A DNA stretch of 64,000 nt from Paenibacillus sp. MAEPY2 (GCF_000499205.1 NZ_AWUK01000010.1:62001-126000); one strand, 5' to 3'; shown: positions 1 to 8,305, numbered from the stretch's first letter. Notes: generated by a model not told the origin, from the sequence alone. Program-made: numbers and translations.

Positions 1-6
1 AGCACC

Positions 7-1287
7 TTGAAAGAGCGGATTAAATCTCTGGTGCTTGCTTCCCTCGTCGTTGCCAGCTTGGTACAAAGTTATTTCCTGATCTATCGTTTGCCCGGTGGGG
101 GCGATTCGATTGTCACGTCAGAGACGAACTATGTGAAGACCGAGAATATGGGTCAGGAGCGCAATATTGAAGAGTTAATTTTTCCTGATCAGATGGTTAT
201 TCATCTGGGAGAGGACAAACATACGGTGTTTTATCCGGGCAATACGTTCTACCAGTTGATTTACTCACGGTTGCAGGGTCGTACGTTTGATGATTTTCAG
301 CGACGTAGCGTGCAATCCATCAATTGGGATCAGATTCGCAAGGAGAATCCTGGCTTTGAGCTGTCGTTCAAGGAAGGCATCCCTGTAGCGTTATTACAGC
401 GCGTGATGCGGCTCGGGACAGACTCTCTCTTCCAAGGGGAAACGATTAATCGGATCTCAATATATACAGCAAAAAATGAGACGAAGGCTCACGCACTGTT
501 CTTTAGCGCCAAAGGCGATGTGGTCTACGAGGCGACGCAGGCGGATTTGACGGTACAGGACGTACAGCAGCACGTCGACTTCGGCAGCAACTGGACACCT
601 TATACGCTGATGGATGGTGGATATTATATCCCGGCGGAGGCACTGGAAACCATTGAAGCCGACGTGCCTACAGGCCAATTCACTGTCGAGCAGATGCAGC
701 GCAGCCTGTTCTTTGATCCAAGCATGACCCGAAACATTCGGGAAAAAGACGGTTCGGAGATCTATACGGATAGCAAACGCAGTCTGCAAGTCAAACAGGA
801 ACAACGCTGGATTAGCTACACCGACCCGGCGGCACCGCCTGCGGGACAGATTGATGCAGCGAAGGATGCGTTGTCCGCGGTTGATTTTGTCAATCAGCAT
901 GGCGGCTGGAAAGGTCGATCACGCATGATGCTGGATACGACCGATACGAAGACAAAGCTCCAATTCCAGCAATATTACAGCAGCTTCCCGATTATGGACT
1001 CAATGCAGTTCCGGTTCGGCACGATCAGCATGGAAATGCAGCAGGAGACGGTATCCAGCTATGAACGTTCGCTCGAATATCTGAACGAAGGTGCGGAGAC
1101 GAAGAAATCGGTCAAGCTGCCCGGTGGGGACAAGCTGAAGGCGCTCATCCAGAAGGTGGCGGGCACCAACCGTAAGGTTGTAGACGTGTATCCAGCGTAT
1201 CGTCCATCCAGCATTGAGGACGGGCTGAAGCTGATCCCGGTATGGGTAATCCGTTTTGGAAACGGGGAGGAAACCACCGTTTCTTGA
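7..1287 (+). CDS. walH: WalH (YycH) regulator of WalK
   Basis: Membrane-anchored extracytoplasmic protein that, in Bacillus, binds the sensor kinase WalK together with WalI and restrains the essential WalRK cell-wall system. The 426-residue product opens with a short cytoplasmic N-terminus and one hydrophobic helix (about residues 8-26, LVLASLVVASLVQSYFLIY), followed by a long extracellular region typical of YycH. The start is TTG at 7; its ribosome site is cut off by the window edge, so the start is likely but not proven. The gene is followed by walI and walJ, the usual wal operon order, with the kinase gene presumably just left of the window. Identification rests on N-terminal pattern, length and gene order. 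Confidence 0.9.
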   Translation: MKERIKSLVLASLVVASLVQSYFLIYRLPGGGDSIVTSETNYVKTENMGQERNIEELIFPDQMVIHLGEDKHTVFYPGNTFYQLIYSRLQGRTFDDFQRRSVQSINWDQIRKENPGFELSFKEGIPVALLQRVMRLGTDSLFQGETINRISIYTAKNETKAHALFFSAKGDVVYEATQADLTVQDVQQHVDFGSNWTPYTLMDGGYYIPAEALETIEADVPTGQFTVEQMQRSLFFDPSMTRNIREKDGSEIYTDSKRSLQVKQEQRWISYTDPAAPPAGQIDAAKDALSAVDFVNQHGGWKGRSRMMLDTTDTKTKLQFQQYYSSFPIMDSMQFRFGTISMEMQQETVSSYERSLEYLNEGAETKKSVKLPGGDKLKALIQKVAGTNRKVVDVYPAYRPSSIEDGLKLIPVWVIRFGNGEETTVS

Positions 1288-1333
1288 TGGGTTATAGGAT
1301 ATGAAGTCATTTGATATTCGGGCGAGGTTTAAG

Positions 1334-1483
1334 ATCACACGTTAACGGAGGGGGCAGAAAAAACCTGAAGAAGCGAAGCGCTCGCCTTTATCACCGGATT
1401 TCTCCCTTAGGAAAAGGGAATCAAGAAATCTGGGGATAACAGCGATCGGAAGGTTGTTCTGACTGCGGAGTGAAAAGTGTGAT
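1334..1483 (+). repeat. Structured ~150-nt repeat, copy 1 (walH-walI gap)
   Basis: First of three copies (others at 3758-3910 and 44839-44989), all on the + strand and 150-153 nt long. Shared core blocks are AACGGAG, GAAGCGAAGCG, TCGCcTTTATC, AAAGGGAATC and GGGGATAACAGCGATCGGAAG-like text. The copy folds on itself: outer arms ATCACAC/GTGTGAT, then GCAG/CTGC, ACCT/AGGT, and a long inner hairpin pairing TCGC-TTTATC-GATTTC-CCTT with AAGGG-GAAATC-GATAA-GCGA. It ends 36 nt before the walI start. It could be a cis-acting RNA, an mRNA-stability hairpin or a small mobile palindrome. Confidence 0.85.
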
Positions 1484-1519
1484 AATAGTCGTTTTTATCA
1501 AATGGAGGAGGTGGATGTT

Positions 1520-2263
1520 TTGGATTGGGGACGGGCGAAAAATGTATTGATCTATGCCTTCCTGCTGCTCAATCTGGTGCTGGGATACCAGATCTGGATG
1601 GATGCGCGGGAGACGGCCGGAGCCAATCTGGACTTCACCTCGCTGGCAGATAATACACAGCAGGCGATGGAGGAAAAGGGCATTCAGGTATTGGCTCCTA
1701 TTCCAAATGAAACGCCGAAGCTGCCGAAGCTGTCGTATGAGTTTATTGAAGATAACAAGGCAGGCATTGAGGTTGGACTGGAAAAACCTGTAGACAGCAA
1801 GCTGATCTTCTCGCAAAGCGAGCTGGAGGATGCACTGCAGGACGAAATTCCCCAGATCGGTACGTATCGATGGGATCAGCTGATGGCAGAGGATGGGGCA
1901 TTTGTGCTTCATCCGTTGGTGGATGGCAAATGGCCGCTCTTCAATGTCAGTCTGGAGCTATTCTACAGCGACCAGAAAATTACGGGTTACCGTCAGACTC
2001 CGGTGCGGATTACGACAGCGGAGGAGAGCGATCAGCAGGTGCTTCCGGCGTCGAAGGCGCTGGGTACGCTGATCGAGAACTTTTTGCCGAATGATGCGAT
2101 TGTCAAAGATATTCAGCTGGGCTATTATGGCCAGTTGTTCAATTCAGATATGCAGGTAGCGATGCCGGCATGGCGGTTCGTGCTGGAAAGTGGCGAAGTG
2201 TTGTATGTGCAGGGCATCAGTGGGGATGTATTCAGTCCCAAGACAGACAAACCAGGGGAGTAA
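1520..2263 (+). CDS. walI: WalI (YycI) regulator of WalK
   Basis: Partner of WalH; a single-pass membrane protein whose extracellular YycI domain forms a complex with WalH and the WalK sensor. The chosen start is TTG at 1520, giving 247 residues beginning M-D-W-G-R-A-K, as in other YycI proteins. An upstream in-frame ATG at 1502 is unlikely because the strong ribosome site GGAGGAGG (about 1504-1511) lies inside that extension, with ideal spacing to the TTG. One membrane helix follows at about residues 10-27 (VLIYAFLLLNLVLGYQIWM). It lies between walH and walJ, but a structured repeat is inserted in the unusually long 232-nt gap from walH. Confidence 0.92.
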   Translation: MDWGRAKNVLIYAFLLLNLVLGYQIWMDARETAGANLDFTSLADNTQQAMEEKGIQVLAPIPNETPKLPKLSYEFIEDNKAGIEVGLEKPVDSKLIFSQSELEDALQDEIPQIGTYRWDQLMAEDGAFVLHPLVDGKWPLFNVSLELFYSDQKITGYRQTPVRITTAEESDQQVLPASKALGTLIENFLPNDAIVKDIQLGYYGQLFNSDMQVAMPAWRFVLESGEVLYVQGISGDVFSPKTDKPGE

Positions 2264-2269
2264 TGCGTT

Positions 2270-3076
2270 ATGGGGATTTATTTTACCGTGTTATCCAGCG
2301 GTTCGACAGGTAATGCCACGGTCATACAGCATGGGGGCACCTCTCTCATGATTGATGCGGGTCTTAGTGCGAAGCGATTGGATGCACTGTTTCAGGAAAG
2401 GGAGATTTCTGGGGCAGAACTGGACGGGATTCTGGTTACACATGAACATTCCGATCACATTAAAGGACTAGGCGCGATGTCTCGGAAATATAATTTACCA
2501 ATCTATGCAAATACGAGTACGTGGGCGGCACTGGAGAAGTCCGTTGGGGCGATTCCAGAGGAAAACCGGAGGGTATTTGAGACGGGTGAAAAGCATGATT
2601 TTGGCTCCCTGCGCGTGGAATCCTTTGGCATCTCCCATGATGCTGCGGAACCGGTAGGGTACACGTTCGATGATGGCAGTGAGAAGCTGTCCGTTGCGAC
2701 GGATCTCGGGTATATGAGTGACAAGGTTCGCGATGCGATCTCGGATTCGGATGTTCTCGTGCTGGAGGCGAATCATGATGTCGAATTGCTGCGTATGGGG
2801 CGGTATCCATGGAACACCAAGCGCCGCATTCTGAGCGACATCGGCCATTTGTCGAACGAAGCGGCGGGAGCTGCACTGAGTGAATTGATGAACGGACGCA
2901 TCAAGCGCACGTATCTGGCACATTTGAGTCGGGATCATAATATGATGGATTTGGCGAAAATGACCGTGCGTGATGCGATGGAGAGCCGTGGATGCTTTTA
3001 TCGGGATCATGAGTTCAAGCTCTGTGATACGTATTACGACCGGCCTACGCCATGGGATAGGGTGGGTGAGCCATAA
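2270..3076 (+). CDS. walJ: WalJ (YycJ) metallo-beta-lactamase-fold hydrolase
   Basis: Cytoplasmic metallo-beta-lactamase-fold protein of the wal operon, linked in other Firmicutes to cell-wall and DNA maintenance and thought to be a nuclease or phosphodiesterase. The 268 residues show the family pattern: an N-terminal SSGSTGN loop, the metal motif THEHSDH (about residues 60-66), later HDAAEPVGY and ATDLGY, EANHD, and a C-terminal LAHLSRDHN. The start ATG is preceded by AGGGGAG. It begins 6 nt after walI stops, so the two are almost certainly cotranscribed. Its 3' end overlaps a convergent small gene by 32 nt. Confidence 0.93.
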   Translation: MGIYFTVLSSGSTGNATVIQHGGTSLMIDAGLSAKRLDALFQEREISGAELDGILVTHEHSDHIKGLGAMSRKYNLPIYANTSTWAALEKSVGAIPEENRRVFETGEKHDFGSLRVESFGISHDAAEPVGYTFDDGSEKLSVATDLGYMSDKVRDAISDSDVLVLEANHDVELLRMGRYPWNTKRRILSDIGHLSNEAAGAALSELMNGRIKRTYLAHLSRDHNMMDLAKMTVRDAMESRGCFYRDHEFKLCDTYYDRPTPWDRVGEP

Positions 3077-3257
3077 AGCTGTCGAGTTCGGTGGCTTTGC
3101 GCTCCACTTCCTCACGAGTCAGAATGCCTTTGTCGATGAGCAGTTCAATAATCGTGCTTAGAGCAAGGGTGTTGCGGTAGTGTTCTTCCTTGAGATCGGC
3201 CAGCTTGGCCGCCATATGAACTTCATCCATGGGTGTGAGTGTACGCGTGCGATCCAT
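3045..3257 (-). CDS. Small conserved-looking protein convergent with walJ
   Basis: A 70-residue, mainly helical soluble protein with no signal peptide or membrane helix. Support for a real gene is a perfect ribosome site (AGAAGGAGG) 8-9 nt before the ATG on the minus strand, and a charged, amphipathic sequence with normal composition (DEVHMAAKLADLKEEHYRNT; ILTREEVERKATELDSF). The middle part, with an acidic LSTIIELLIDKGILTREE segment, resembles small nitrile hydratase-like or uncharacterised helical domains, but I do not recognise a family. It runs convergent to walJ and overlaps its last 32 nt. Confidence 0.7.
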   Translation of the reverse strand: MDRTRTLTPMDEVHMAAKLADLKEEHYRNTLALSTIIELLIDKGILTREEVERKATELDSFMAHPPYPMA

Positions 3258-3757
3258 AGTGTGAATCCTCCTTCTATGAAGCTTCGAATTGTTTTTTACT
3301 ATTATTGTAGTCAGGCTGAGTGGAAAACATTCCTCTTTTTGCCGCTATAATTACACGTAAGGGACGTGTATGCTGAACCAGGGGCCGCATTTTGCTTGAG
3401 AAGATGAAAAAGTTCACGGAAATAGGCCAAATTGCGCTTAGCGAACCGGATTTTGTGGTGATAGATACTAGAGACCTTTATTGTTAAGCGCGTTATAGCG
3501 GAAATTTCCGTTAATCTTCGTAATTATGCAACTTTTTGGGATTTGACGTGTTTAGTATATAGGGAGCTTTATAAAAAGAGGCTGATTTGCGCGCAAAAAA
3601 ACATGTCGTAGAATGCGAGAGCATTTCTGATAGAGTCACAGACAGGATGAGATGTTCGTTCTGTTGTACATAGACGCTTCATTTCGAGTTAGCAGGGATG
3701 GCAGCGATATGCAAAACGATTTTTTATGCAGGAACGCATGGAAGAATGAGTTGGTAT
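3258..3757. other. Intergenic region, no gene seen
   Basis: About 500 nt between the small minus-strand gene and the second structured repeat. It is moderately AT-rich. I see no ORF with a ribosome site. It must hold the promoter of the minus-strand gene (leftmost part) and probably the htrA promoter (rightmost part), but I cannot place either convincingly. Confidence 0.5.
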
Positions 3758-3910
3758 TTACGGTACACGCGTAACGGAGGACACAGAACGAAGCTGGAGA
3801 AGCGAAGCGTTCGCCTTTATCCCCAGAGTTCATCCTATGGAAAGGGATCGAGGAAATCCGGGGATAACAGCGATCGGAAGCTCGGCTGTGGCCGGAGTGG
3901 GGTAACGTAA
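3758..3910 (+). repeat. Structured ~150-nt repeat, copy 2 (before htrA)
   Basis: Second copy of the element at 1334 and 44839. The blocks GTAACGGAGG, GGAGAAGCGAAGCG, TCGCCTTTATCCCC, AAAGGGATCGAGGAAATC and GGGGATAACAGCGATCGGAAG-like text match the other copies, while the bases between differ and keep pairing: outer arms TTACG/CGTAA, CACAG/CTGTG, AGCT/AGCT. It ends 81 nt before the htrA start and lies on the same strand as htrA. Confidence 0.85.
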
Positions 3911-3991
3911 GGACACAGTCGTTGGCCATGCGACAACGATTAGGCGGCAGTCAGGGTCTTGATGCGTGACAACGAAGGGGAGAGGATCACG

Positions 3992-5269
3992 ATGGGATTG
4001 TTTGGAGACGATTTTTATTCAACCAAAGTATCAAGACGCGCCGAACCTGAACAGAAAGGTAAACTTCAGATCATTCGCCCTGGTGGCAGGGGCAGGGGAC
4101 GTGACCGCTGGCAGAATCCACGCAAGTCACGCTCGGGCTTTAGTTCCACGGTCAAGGTAGCCGTGATCAGTTCGGTAGTTAGCTCCATCGTGACCGTTAC
4201 GCTGTTCAGCTTCATCATGCAGCCCTCAGTGTTACCTCTGGCGAACGCTGCAGGGAACGGCGGAGGAGGTACACAGACAGCGCAGGCTGCAGATCCGTAC
4301 GATCGGATTATTCAAGCAGCGGCGAAGGTTCGACCTTCCGTGGTGAGCATCGTGAACCATAAAACGGGCAGCAGTCTGTCGATGGAGGACTCCGCACTGG
4401 GGTCAGGGGTCATTTTCAAGAAGGAAGATGGCAAAGCCTACATCATGACCAACCATCACGTCGTAGAAGGTGCGAGTGATCTGGAGATTATGACGGTGGA
4501 CGGGGAAACGCACAAGGCGAAGCTGGTGGGTAAAGACCGGGTGAGTGACATAGCCGTATTGTCCGTACAAGATGAAAAGGGCATCGGTCCTGCCGCAGAG
4601 CTTGGCGATTCCAGCAAACTTCAACGGGGTCAAACTGTGCTGGCGATCGGGAATCCGCTCGGCCTGGGCGGCACGCTGACATCCGGTATTGTCAGTTATA
4701 CAGATCGGATCCTTCCGGTATCCATTAATCAGGACGGTGTGTACGACTGGGAACAAAACGTAATTCAGACGGATGCGGCGATTAACGAAGGCAACAGCGG
4801 CGGTGCGCTGGCCGATCTGAACGGCAAATTGGTCGGCATCAACACGATGAAGATCTCGGATACAGGCGTTGAAGGCCTCGGCTTTGCGATTCCGATGAAC
4901 GAAGTGATGAAAACGGTCGATTCCCTGCTGCTGAACGGCAAAGTGTCACGTCCATATCTGGGCGTGTATACCGTCGATCTCAGCAATCCGTATGCCCCAC
5001 TGGATGATGAGCAGCGCAAGGATCTGAAGCTTCCATCCCACGTAGATAGTGGTGTGGTTGTTTTGGAAGCGTCCGGTCCGGCATCTGATGCGGGCATGAA
5101 ACTGAATGACGTCATTACGGAATTTGATGGGCAAAAAATTACCTCTACGCTTGATCTGCGGAAATATCTGTACGATAAGAAGAAGATCGGCGATACAATA
5201 GAGATCACCTTTTACCGGGATGGCAACGCCGAGAAGGTGTCGGTGAAGCTGACGGATAAACCGGAATAA
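3992..5269 (+). CDS. htrA: HtrA-type membrane serine protease
   Basis: Trypsin-like S1C protease that degrades misfolded proteins at the outer face of the membrane. The 425-residue product has a basic cytoplasmic N-terminus rich in Arg/Gly, one membrane helix (about residues 52-76), a protease domain with His in TNHHVVEG (~156), Asp in DIAVL (~186) and Ser in GNSGGAL (~269), and one C-terminal PDZ domain (about 325-420). The start is ATG at 3992, preceded by AAGGGGAGAGG; a longer in-frame TTG start at 3959 would bury this site. Position downstream of walHIJ is the usual one for this gene in Bacillus relatives. A terminator follows. Confidence 0.95.
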   Translation: MGLFGDDFYSTKVSRRAEPEQKGKLQIIRPGGRGRGRDRWQNPRKSRSGFSSTVKVAVISSVVSSIVTVTLFSFIMQPSVLPLANAAGNGGGGTQTAQAADPYDRIIQAAAKVRPSVVSIVNHKTGSSLSMEDSALGSGVIFKKEDGKAYIMTNHHVVEGASDLEIMTVDGETHKAKLVGKDRVSDIAVLSVQDEKGIGPAAELGDSSKLQRGQTVLAIGNPLGLGGTLTSGIVSYTDRILPVSINQDGVYDWEQNVIQTDAAINEGNSGGALADLNGKLVGINTMKISDTGVEGLGFAIPMNEVMKTVDSLLLNGKVSRPYLGVYTVDLSNPYAPLDDEQRKDLKLPSHVDSGVVVLEASGPASDAGMKLNDVITEFDGQKITSTLDLRKYLYDKKKIGDTIEITFYRDGNAEKVSVKLTDKPE

Positions 5270-5319
5270 AGAGAATGGCTTTGATGTGCTTGGCACATAC
5301 AGAAATAGGATAATAAGAG

Positions 5320-5352
5320 AGAGTCGATCAACTCGTTGGTCAGCTCTTTTTT
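5320..5352 (+). terminator. Intrinsic terminator of htrA
   Basis: Imperfect hairpin with arms AGAGTCGATCAA and TTGGTCAGCTCT (two internal mismatches/wobbles) followed by six T. Confidence 0.75.
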
Positions 5353-5571
5353 ATTGCACCGATTCATGAGTTGATTATAAGCTAAATTCATGGGGTTAAA
5401 TGGGAAGTTTTGTCGTTTCGCAATGACAGGCTAGGACCAGAGCCAAAGTCTCTGTTATAGAGGATTCCGGTTATGATACACTGTTGAGAATGTGTTGGTG
5501 ATGTCGGGTTATGCGAGTAACATCTGTTTGTCGATCTGCATTCTCAGTCCGGAGTGGAAGGGGTTATTTTA

Positions 5572-6093
5572 ATGAAACGTTTGACGAAAACCATGCTGGG
5601 GGGAACCGGTCTAGTATCTGCCCTTTTTGTTTTGTCTGCATGTACTTCCGAAGTACCCCCATCAGGGTCTGTTGATGTTAATGGTTTACAGGAGAAGATT
5701 ACAGGTCTGGAGAAGAAACTTGCGGACCAGAGTGAGAAGAATAGTGAGCAGAACAAGAAGATCGCCGAACTTGAGAAAAAGTTGGAGGAACTGAATACTA
5801 CCGTGATTGCGGTAAATGAGGCTGGTGGCAAAGCGCCTGCTTCCCCAGGAAGCAACGGATCGGCCGGGAAGGGCGATGGGGTGCTGATTACATTTGCCCA
5901 GTATGAAAAGCTTGAGGTTGGCATGTCGGTTGAGGAAGTTATCGAGATCCTTGGCGGAGAAGGTGAGGCATTGAGCGAAGCAGAAAATATGGTGGTCTAT
6001 AACTATAAGGGCACCGGAAGCACGGGAGCCAATGCAGTCATCGCCATCCAGGGAGGCAAGCTGTTAACGAAGGCTCAGTTGGGGCTGGAGTAA
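5572..6093 (+). CDS. Lipoprotein with coiled coil and BamE/SmpA-like domain
   Basis: Predicted secreted lipoprotein of 173 residues. The signal peptide ends in the lipobox LSAC (about residues 20-23). A charged heptad-rich coiled coil follows (about 38-72, LQEKITGLEKKLADQ and IAELEKKLEELN), then a Gly/Ser linker, then a ~65-residue C-terminal domain beginning TFAQYEKLEVGMSVEEVIEIL. The GMSxxEVxxILG pattern is typical of BamE/SmpA/DUF3862 domains found in Gram-positive lipoproteins. The start ATG 5572 follows GGAGTGGAAGGGG; the longer in-frame start at 5554 would lie within that site. It stands alone between two terminators. Function unknown. Confidence 0.8.
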   Translation: MKRLTKTMLGGTGLVSALFVLSACTSEVPPSGSVDVNGLQEKITGLEKKLADQSEKNSEQNKKIAELEKKLEELNTTVIAVNEAGGKAPASPGSNGSAGKGDGVLITFAQYEKLEVGMSVEEVIEILGGEGEALSEAENMVVYNYKGTGSTGANAVIAIQGGKLLTKAQLGLE

Positions 6094-6195
6094 GATTGAT
6101 ATTCGTGAGGATGGAATCGAATTAGGTAGATTTCGTATGTGCAGTAATCTGAATAGATGCAAATGAACGGAATAGGTAGGCTCGGAAATTAGTGA

Positions 6196-6243
6196 AGTGT
6201 TACTTTGGGATCCCCTCGGGGTGTCGAGAAGTGACGCTTTTTT
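6196..6243 (+). terminator. Terminator of the lipoprotein gene
   Basis: Outer arms AGTGTTACTT and AAGTGACGCT (with G-U pairs), inner CCCC/GGGG, then six T. Confidence 0.65.
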
Positions 6244-6413
6244 GGGTTGGATTTTGCTGAAATGAGAGGATTGGTTGAAGTTGGACACGATAAATGGGGA
6301 CTAGGGGTTTCTTTTCCGCGGCAGGTGTGATAGAACTGAGAAGTGGCTATCCTGTATGGATAAGCGGTTGTGAATCGGGAGCATAGCTGGATACAGAAAG
6401 GATGCTTGAACGG

Positions 6414-6581
6414 ATGTACGTTGTATGCAAAGAACACGTGGACATCGCCATCGACATGTTTGTTGATGAGTATGAGGACGCTCCAGATATCGTTGATCTG
6501 AAGGAGACGGAATTTGCCGATTGGGACCCGCCTGCGAAGTGCGCCGAGTGCGAACAAAAGGCCGAGTATCTGGTCGTCTAG
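6414..6581 (+). CDS. CxxH/CxxC small protein (YyzF family)
   Basis: Tiny soluble protein, 55 residues, with C-K-E-H near the N-terminus (residues 5-8) and C-A-E-C near the C-terminus (about 44-47), the paired half-sites of a likely zinc-binding fold that defines the CxxH/CxxC (YyzF-like) family. The middle is acidic (DEYEDAPDIVDLKETEF). This family is usually found between htrA and rlmH, exactly as here. The ATG at 6414 has AGAAAGGA 11 nt upstream; an in-frame ATG at 6402 is possible but leaves no room for a ribosome site. Followed by a terminator. Its function is unknown. Confidence 0.85.
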   Translation: MYVVCKEHVDIAIDMFVDEYEDAPDIVDLKETEFADWDPPAKCAECEQKAEYLVV

Positions 6582-6673
6582 CGTACTGTGTAGGCATCCG
6601 CAGTTGGTGCGTCTGTCATGGATGCACTCGCTCGCCTGCCATCCGGTATGAACATCACAGGTAAGGAGCAAAG

Positions 6674-6697
6674 AGAGCGTGTCGGAGCGCTCTTTTT
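6674..6697 (+). terminator. Terminator after the CxxH/CxxC gene
   Basis: AGAGCG/CGCTCT stem with an 8-nt loop and a run of five T. Confidence 0.7.
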
Positions 6698-6877
6698 GTG
6701 TTTTTGGCGTGTTTTGGCTGTAATTGCGTGTCTCGGATTCTTTAGATTTTAAAGGAGCCGAAATGGGGCTAGCTAAGGTGTGTGGAGTTCGTTAGCTTTA
6801 TTTATTGGAACAAACGATGCGTTGACGCATCTTACTTATAGATTATTTCGCAGGACGATTAGGAGGAATGGATCTTC

Positions 6878-7357
6878 ATGTTGATTCAGATTATTGGCGT
6901 AGGCAAACTGAAGGAAAAATATTTGACGCTGGGCATTCAGGAATATGCCAAGCGCCTCGCCCCGTACATCAAGTTTCAGATGATCGAGGTCGCAGACGAA
7001 AAGGCGCCCGACACTCTGAGCGAAGCCGAGGTGCGGGTGGTGAAGGAGCGCGAGGGCGAACGCATTCTCGCGCATGTGAAGAGCGAGGCGCATATGGTCG
7101 CGCTCGCGTTGGATGGCCAGCTCTGGAGTTCCGAGGAGCTGGCTGTGGAAATCGACAAGCTCGGCACCTATGGGACGAGCCATGTCGTATTTGTCATCGG
7201 AGGAAGCCATGGGCTCTCCGATGAGGTGCTGCGCCGCGCGAAGCAGCGCTTGAGCTTCGGGCGCATGACCCTGCCGCATCAGCTCATGCGGCTGGTGCTG
7301 GTGGAGCAGATTTATCGGGCGGTGAAGATCAATCGGAATGAACCGTATCACAAATAG
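6878..7357 (+). CDS. rlmH: RlmH 23S rRNA pseudouridine-1915 N3-methyltransferase
   Basis: SPOUT-fold methyltransferase that modifies pseudouridine 1915 in helix 69 of 23S rRNA using S-adenosylmethionine. At 159 residues it has the standard size. Family hallmarks are the N-terminal [24 protein letters not shown], the trefoil-knot cofactor loop [26 protein letters not shown], and the C-terminus RNEPYHK. AGGAGG lies 11 nt before the ATG. The last codons, including PYHK-stop, form the presumptive insertion site for the accessory DNA that follows; the gene itself stays intact, as with staphylococcal SCC elements in orfX. Local GC is clearly higher than in the DNA to its right. Confidence 0.97.
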   Translation: MLIQIIGVGKLKEKYLTLGIQEYAKRLAPYIKFQMIEVADEKAPDTLSEAEVRVVKEREGERILAHVKSEAHMVALALDGQLWSSEELAVEIDKLGTYGTSHVVFVIGGSHGLSDEVLRRAKQRLSFGRMTLPHQLMRLVLVEQIYRAVKINRNEPYHK

Positions 7358-7363
7358 GGCGAA
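7341..7363 (+). repeat. attL-like site at the rlmH 3' end
   Basis: Last codons of rlmH plus six bases. The core TATCACAAATAGGGCGAA differs by one base (C to T, silent for His) from the copy at 11020-11042; 22 of 23 bases match. Read as the left attachment site of an SCC-like insertion. Confidence 0.7.
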
Positions 7364-7771
7364 AAATTCTAAGCAGCCACTCGTTCCCAATACTCATTTT
7401 TCAGCTTATTATTTTCACTGTGCCAGTCATAAAGGAACATATTATTTGATGACCACCGAAAAATGAAGTATATCGAAGAAAAACCATGTTTGGCTTGTTA
7501 GCCAAAACACGGTTTTTTTCATTGTTCCACGGAACGCTAATCGGCTGTCACAGTCAAATTCGGCTGGATTTGGAGATATGGAAGCCAGACTTATTCACAA
7601 ACCTACTATATTTTGTTCATATGTCCGGCTATCGTAAGTATTTTTATTAATCATAATTCTTATAAAAATGTTTTATTTTGTTATTATATGTACTATAATA
7701 CTTATGTACTACTATTCTATTTTCCGAAAATAATTCGGTATAGTTTAGAAAAAAACTAAGAGGTACAATTT
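7364..7771. other. AT-rich start of the inserted segment
   Basis: No complete gene. On the minus strand an open frame ends with a TAG at 7369-7371; its last residues YDWHSENNKLKNEYWERVAA look protein-like and may be the tail of a lost gene, perhaps a transposase, but I cannot assign it. A strong terminator lies at 7481-7519. A possible -10 (TATAAT, 7694-7699) with only a weak -35 precedes the next gene. Confidence 0.4.
7481..7519 (+). terminator. Strong intrinsic terminator
   Basis: AACCaTGTTTGGCT paired with AGCCAAAACAcGGTT around a TGTT loop, then seven T. It probably serves rlmH or a gene displaced by the insertion. Confidence 0.75.
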
Positions 7772-8245
7772 ATGAAACATAAAAAGGCATTATCTGTATT
7801 ACTTTTAGGAGCAGCATTAAGTATAAGTGCAAGTAGTGTTTTTGCCAGCGATCATTCCACTCCTATTACTGTTTCTAGTGAATCAATTACTTCTAATGGT
7901 AGTTATATTGACGAATTTCAAAAAAATCAACCAAGAATAAACAATTTAGTTATTAGTGATGCTGGAGTTTCAATGAGCAATGGTACATATGAAAGAACTT
8001 GGAATCAACCAGCAGCATGGAGTTATTATAGATTCTCTGTTAAAAATACTACAGCGACATCAGTAACTGTTACTATTCAAGAGCATGGTAACAGTAAAAG
8101 TCATACTTTAGCTGCTAATTCAAGTAACACATGGAATGCAGCAGGTGTTCCTGCTGGTGATCATACAATATCTGTAACAACATCTGATGGAAGAAAATTT
8201 ATAGGGGATGTTGCGGTAACAATATCCAATTCTTTTCCTTTTTAA
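7772..8245 (+). CDS. Unknown secreted beta-rich protein
   Basis: 157 residues with a clear signal peptide (KHKK, hydrophobic core to about residue 20, cleavage near SVFA-SD). The mature part is small, Ser/Thr/Asn-rich and predicted to be all-beta, with SWYYRF-like aromatic text and a repeated pattern of alternating Thr/Val (SVTVTIQEHGNSKSHTLAAN; HTISVTTSDGRKF), which suggests a single immunoglobulin-like sandwich. No cysteines and no lipobox. AAGAGG lies 9 nt before the ATG. It stands alone, with its own terminator, in very AT-rich DNA unlike the neighbouring core genes, which fits horizontal origin. No family recognised. Confidence 0.8.
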   Translation: MKHKKALSVLLLGAALSISASSVFASDHSTPITVSSESITSNGSYIDEFQKNQPRINNLVISDAGVSMSNGTYERTWNQPAAWSYYRFSVKNTTATSVTVTIQEHGNSKSHTLAANSSNTWNAAGVPAGDHTISVTTSDGRKFIGDVAVTISNSFPF

Positions 8246-8275
8246 AGTAAAATAAAAATCAGTATATAAGTCAGA

Positions 8276-8305
8276 CCTCTAAAACAATGTTTTAGAGGTT
8301 TTTTT
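8276..8305 (+). terminator. Perfect terminator of the secreted-protein gene
   Basis: Ten-base perfect stem CCTCTAAAAC/GTTTTAGAGG with a 3-nt loop and seven T. Confidence 0.92.

Noticed and set aside
3636..3929. Minus-strand frames across the structured repeats (also at 1421-1912 and 44628-45005) that share KGERFASP-type text
   Set aside because: The shared peptide results from the repeat itself; stems covary at the base level rather than conserving codons, and no ribosome sites are present. They should not be annotated as proteins.
3959..3991. Longer htrA start at TTG 3959
   Set aside because: It would place the ribosome site AAGGGGAGAGG inside the coding sequence; ATG 3992 has correct spacing.
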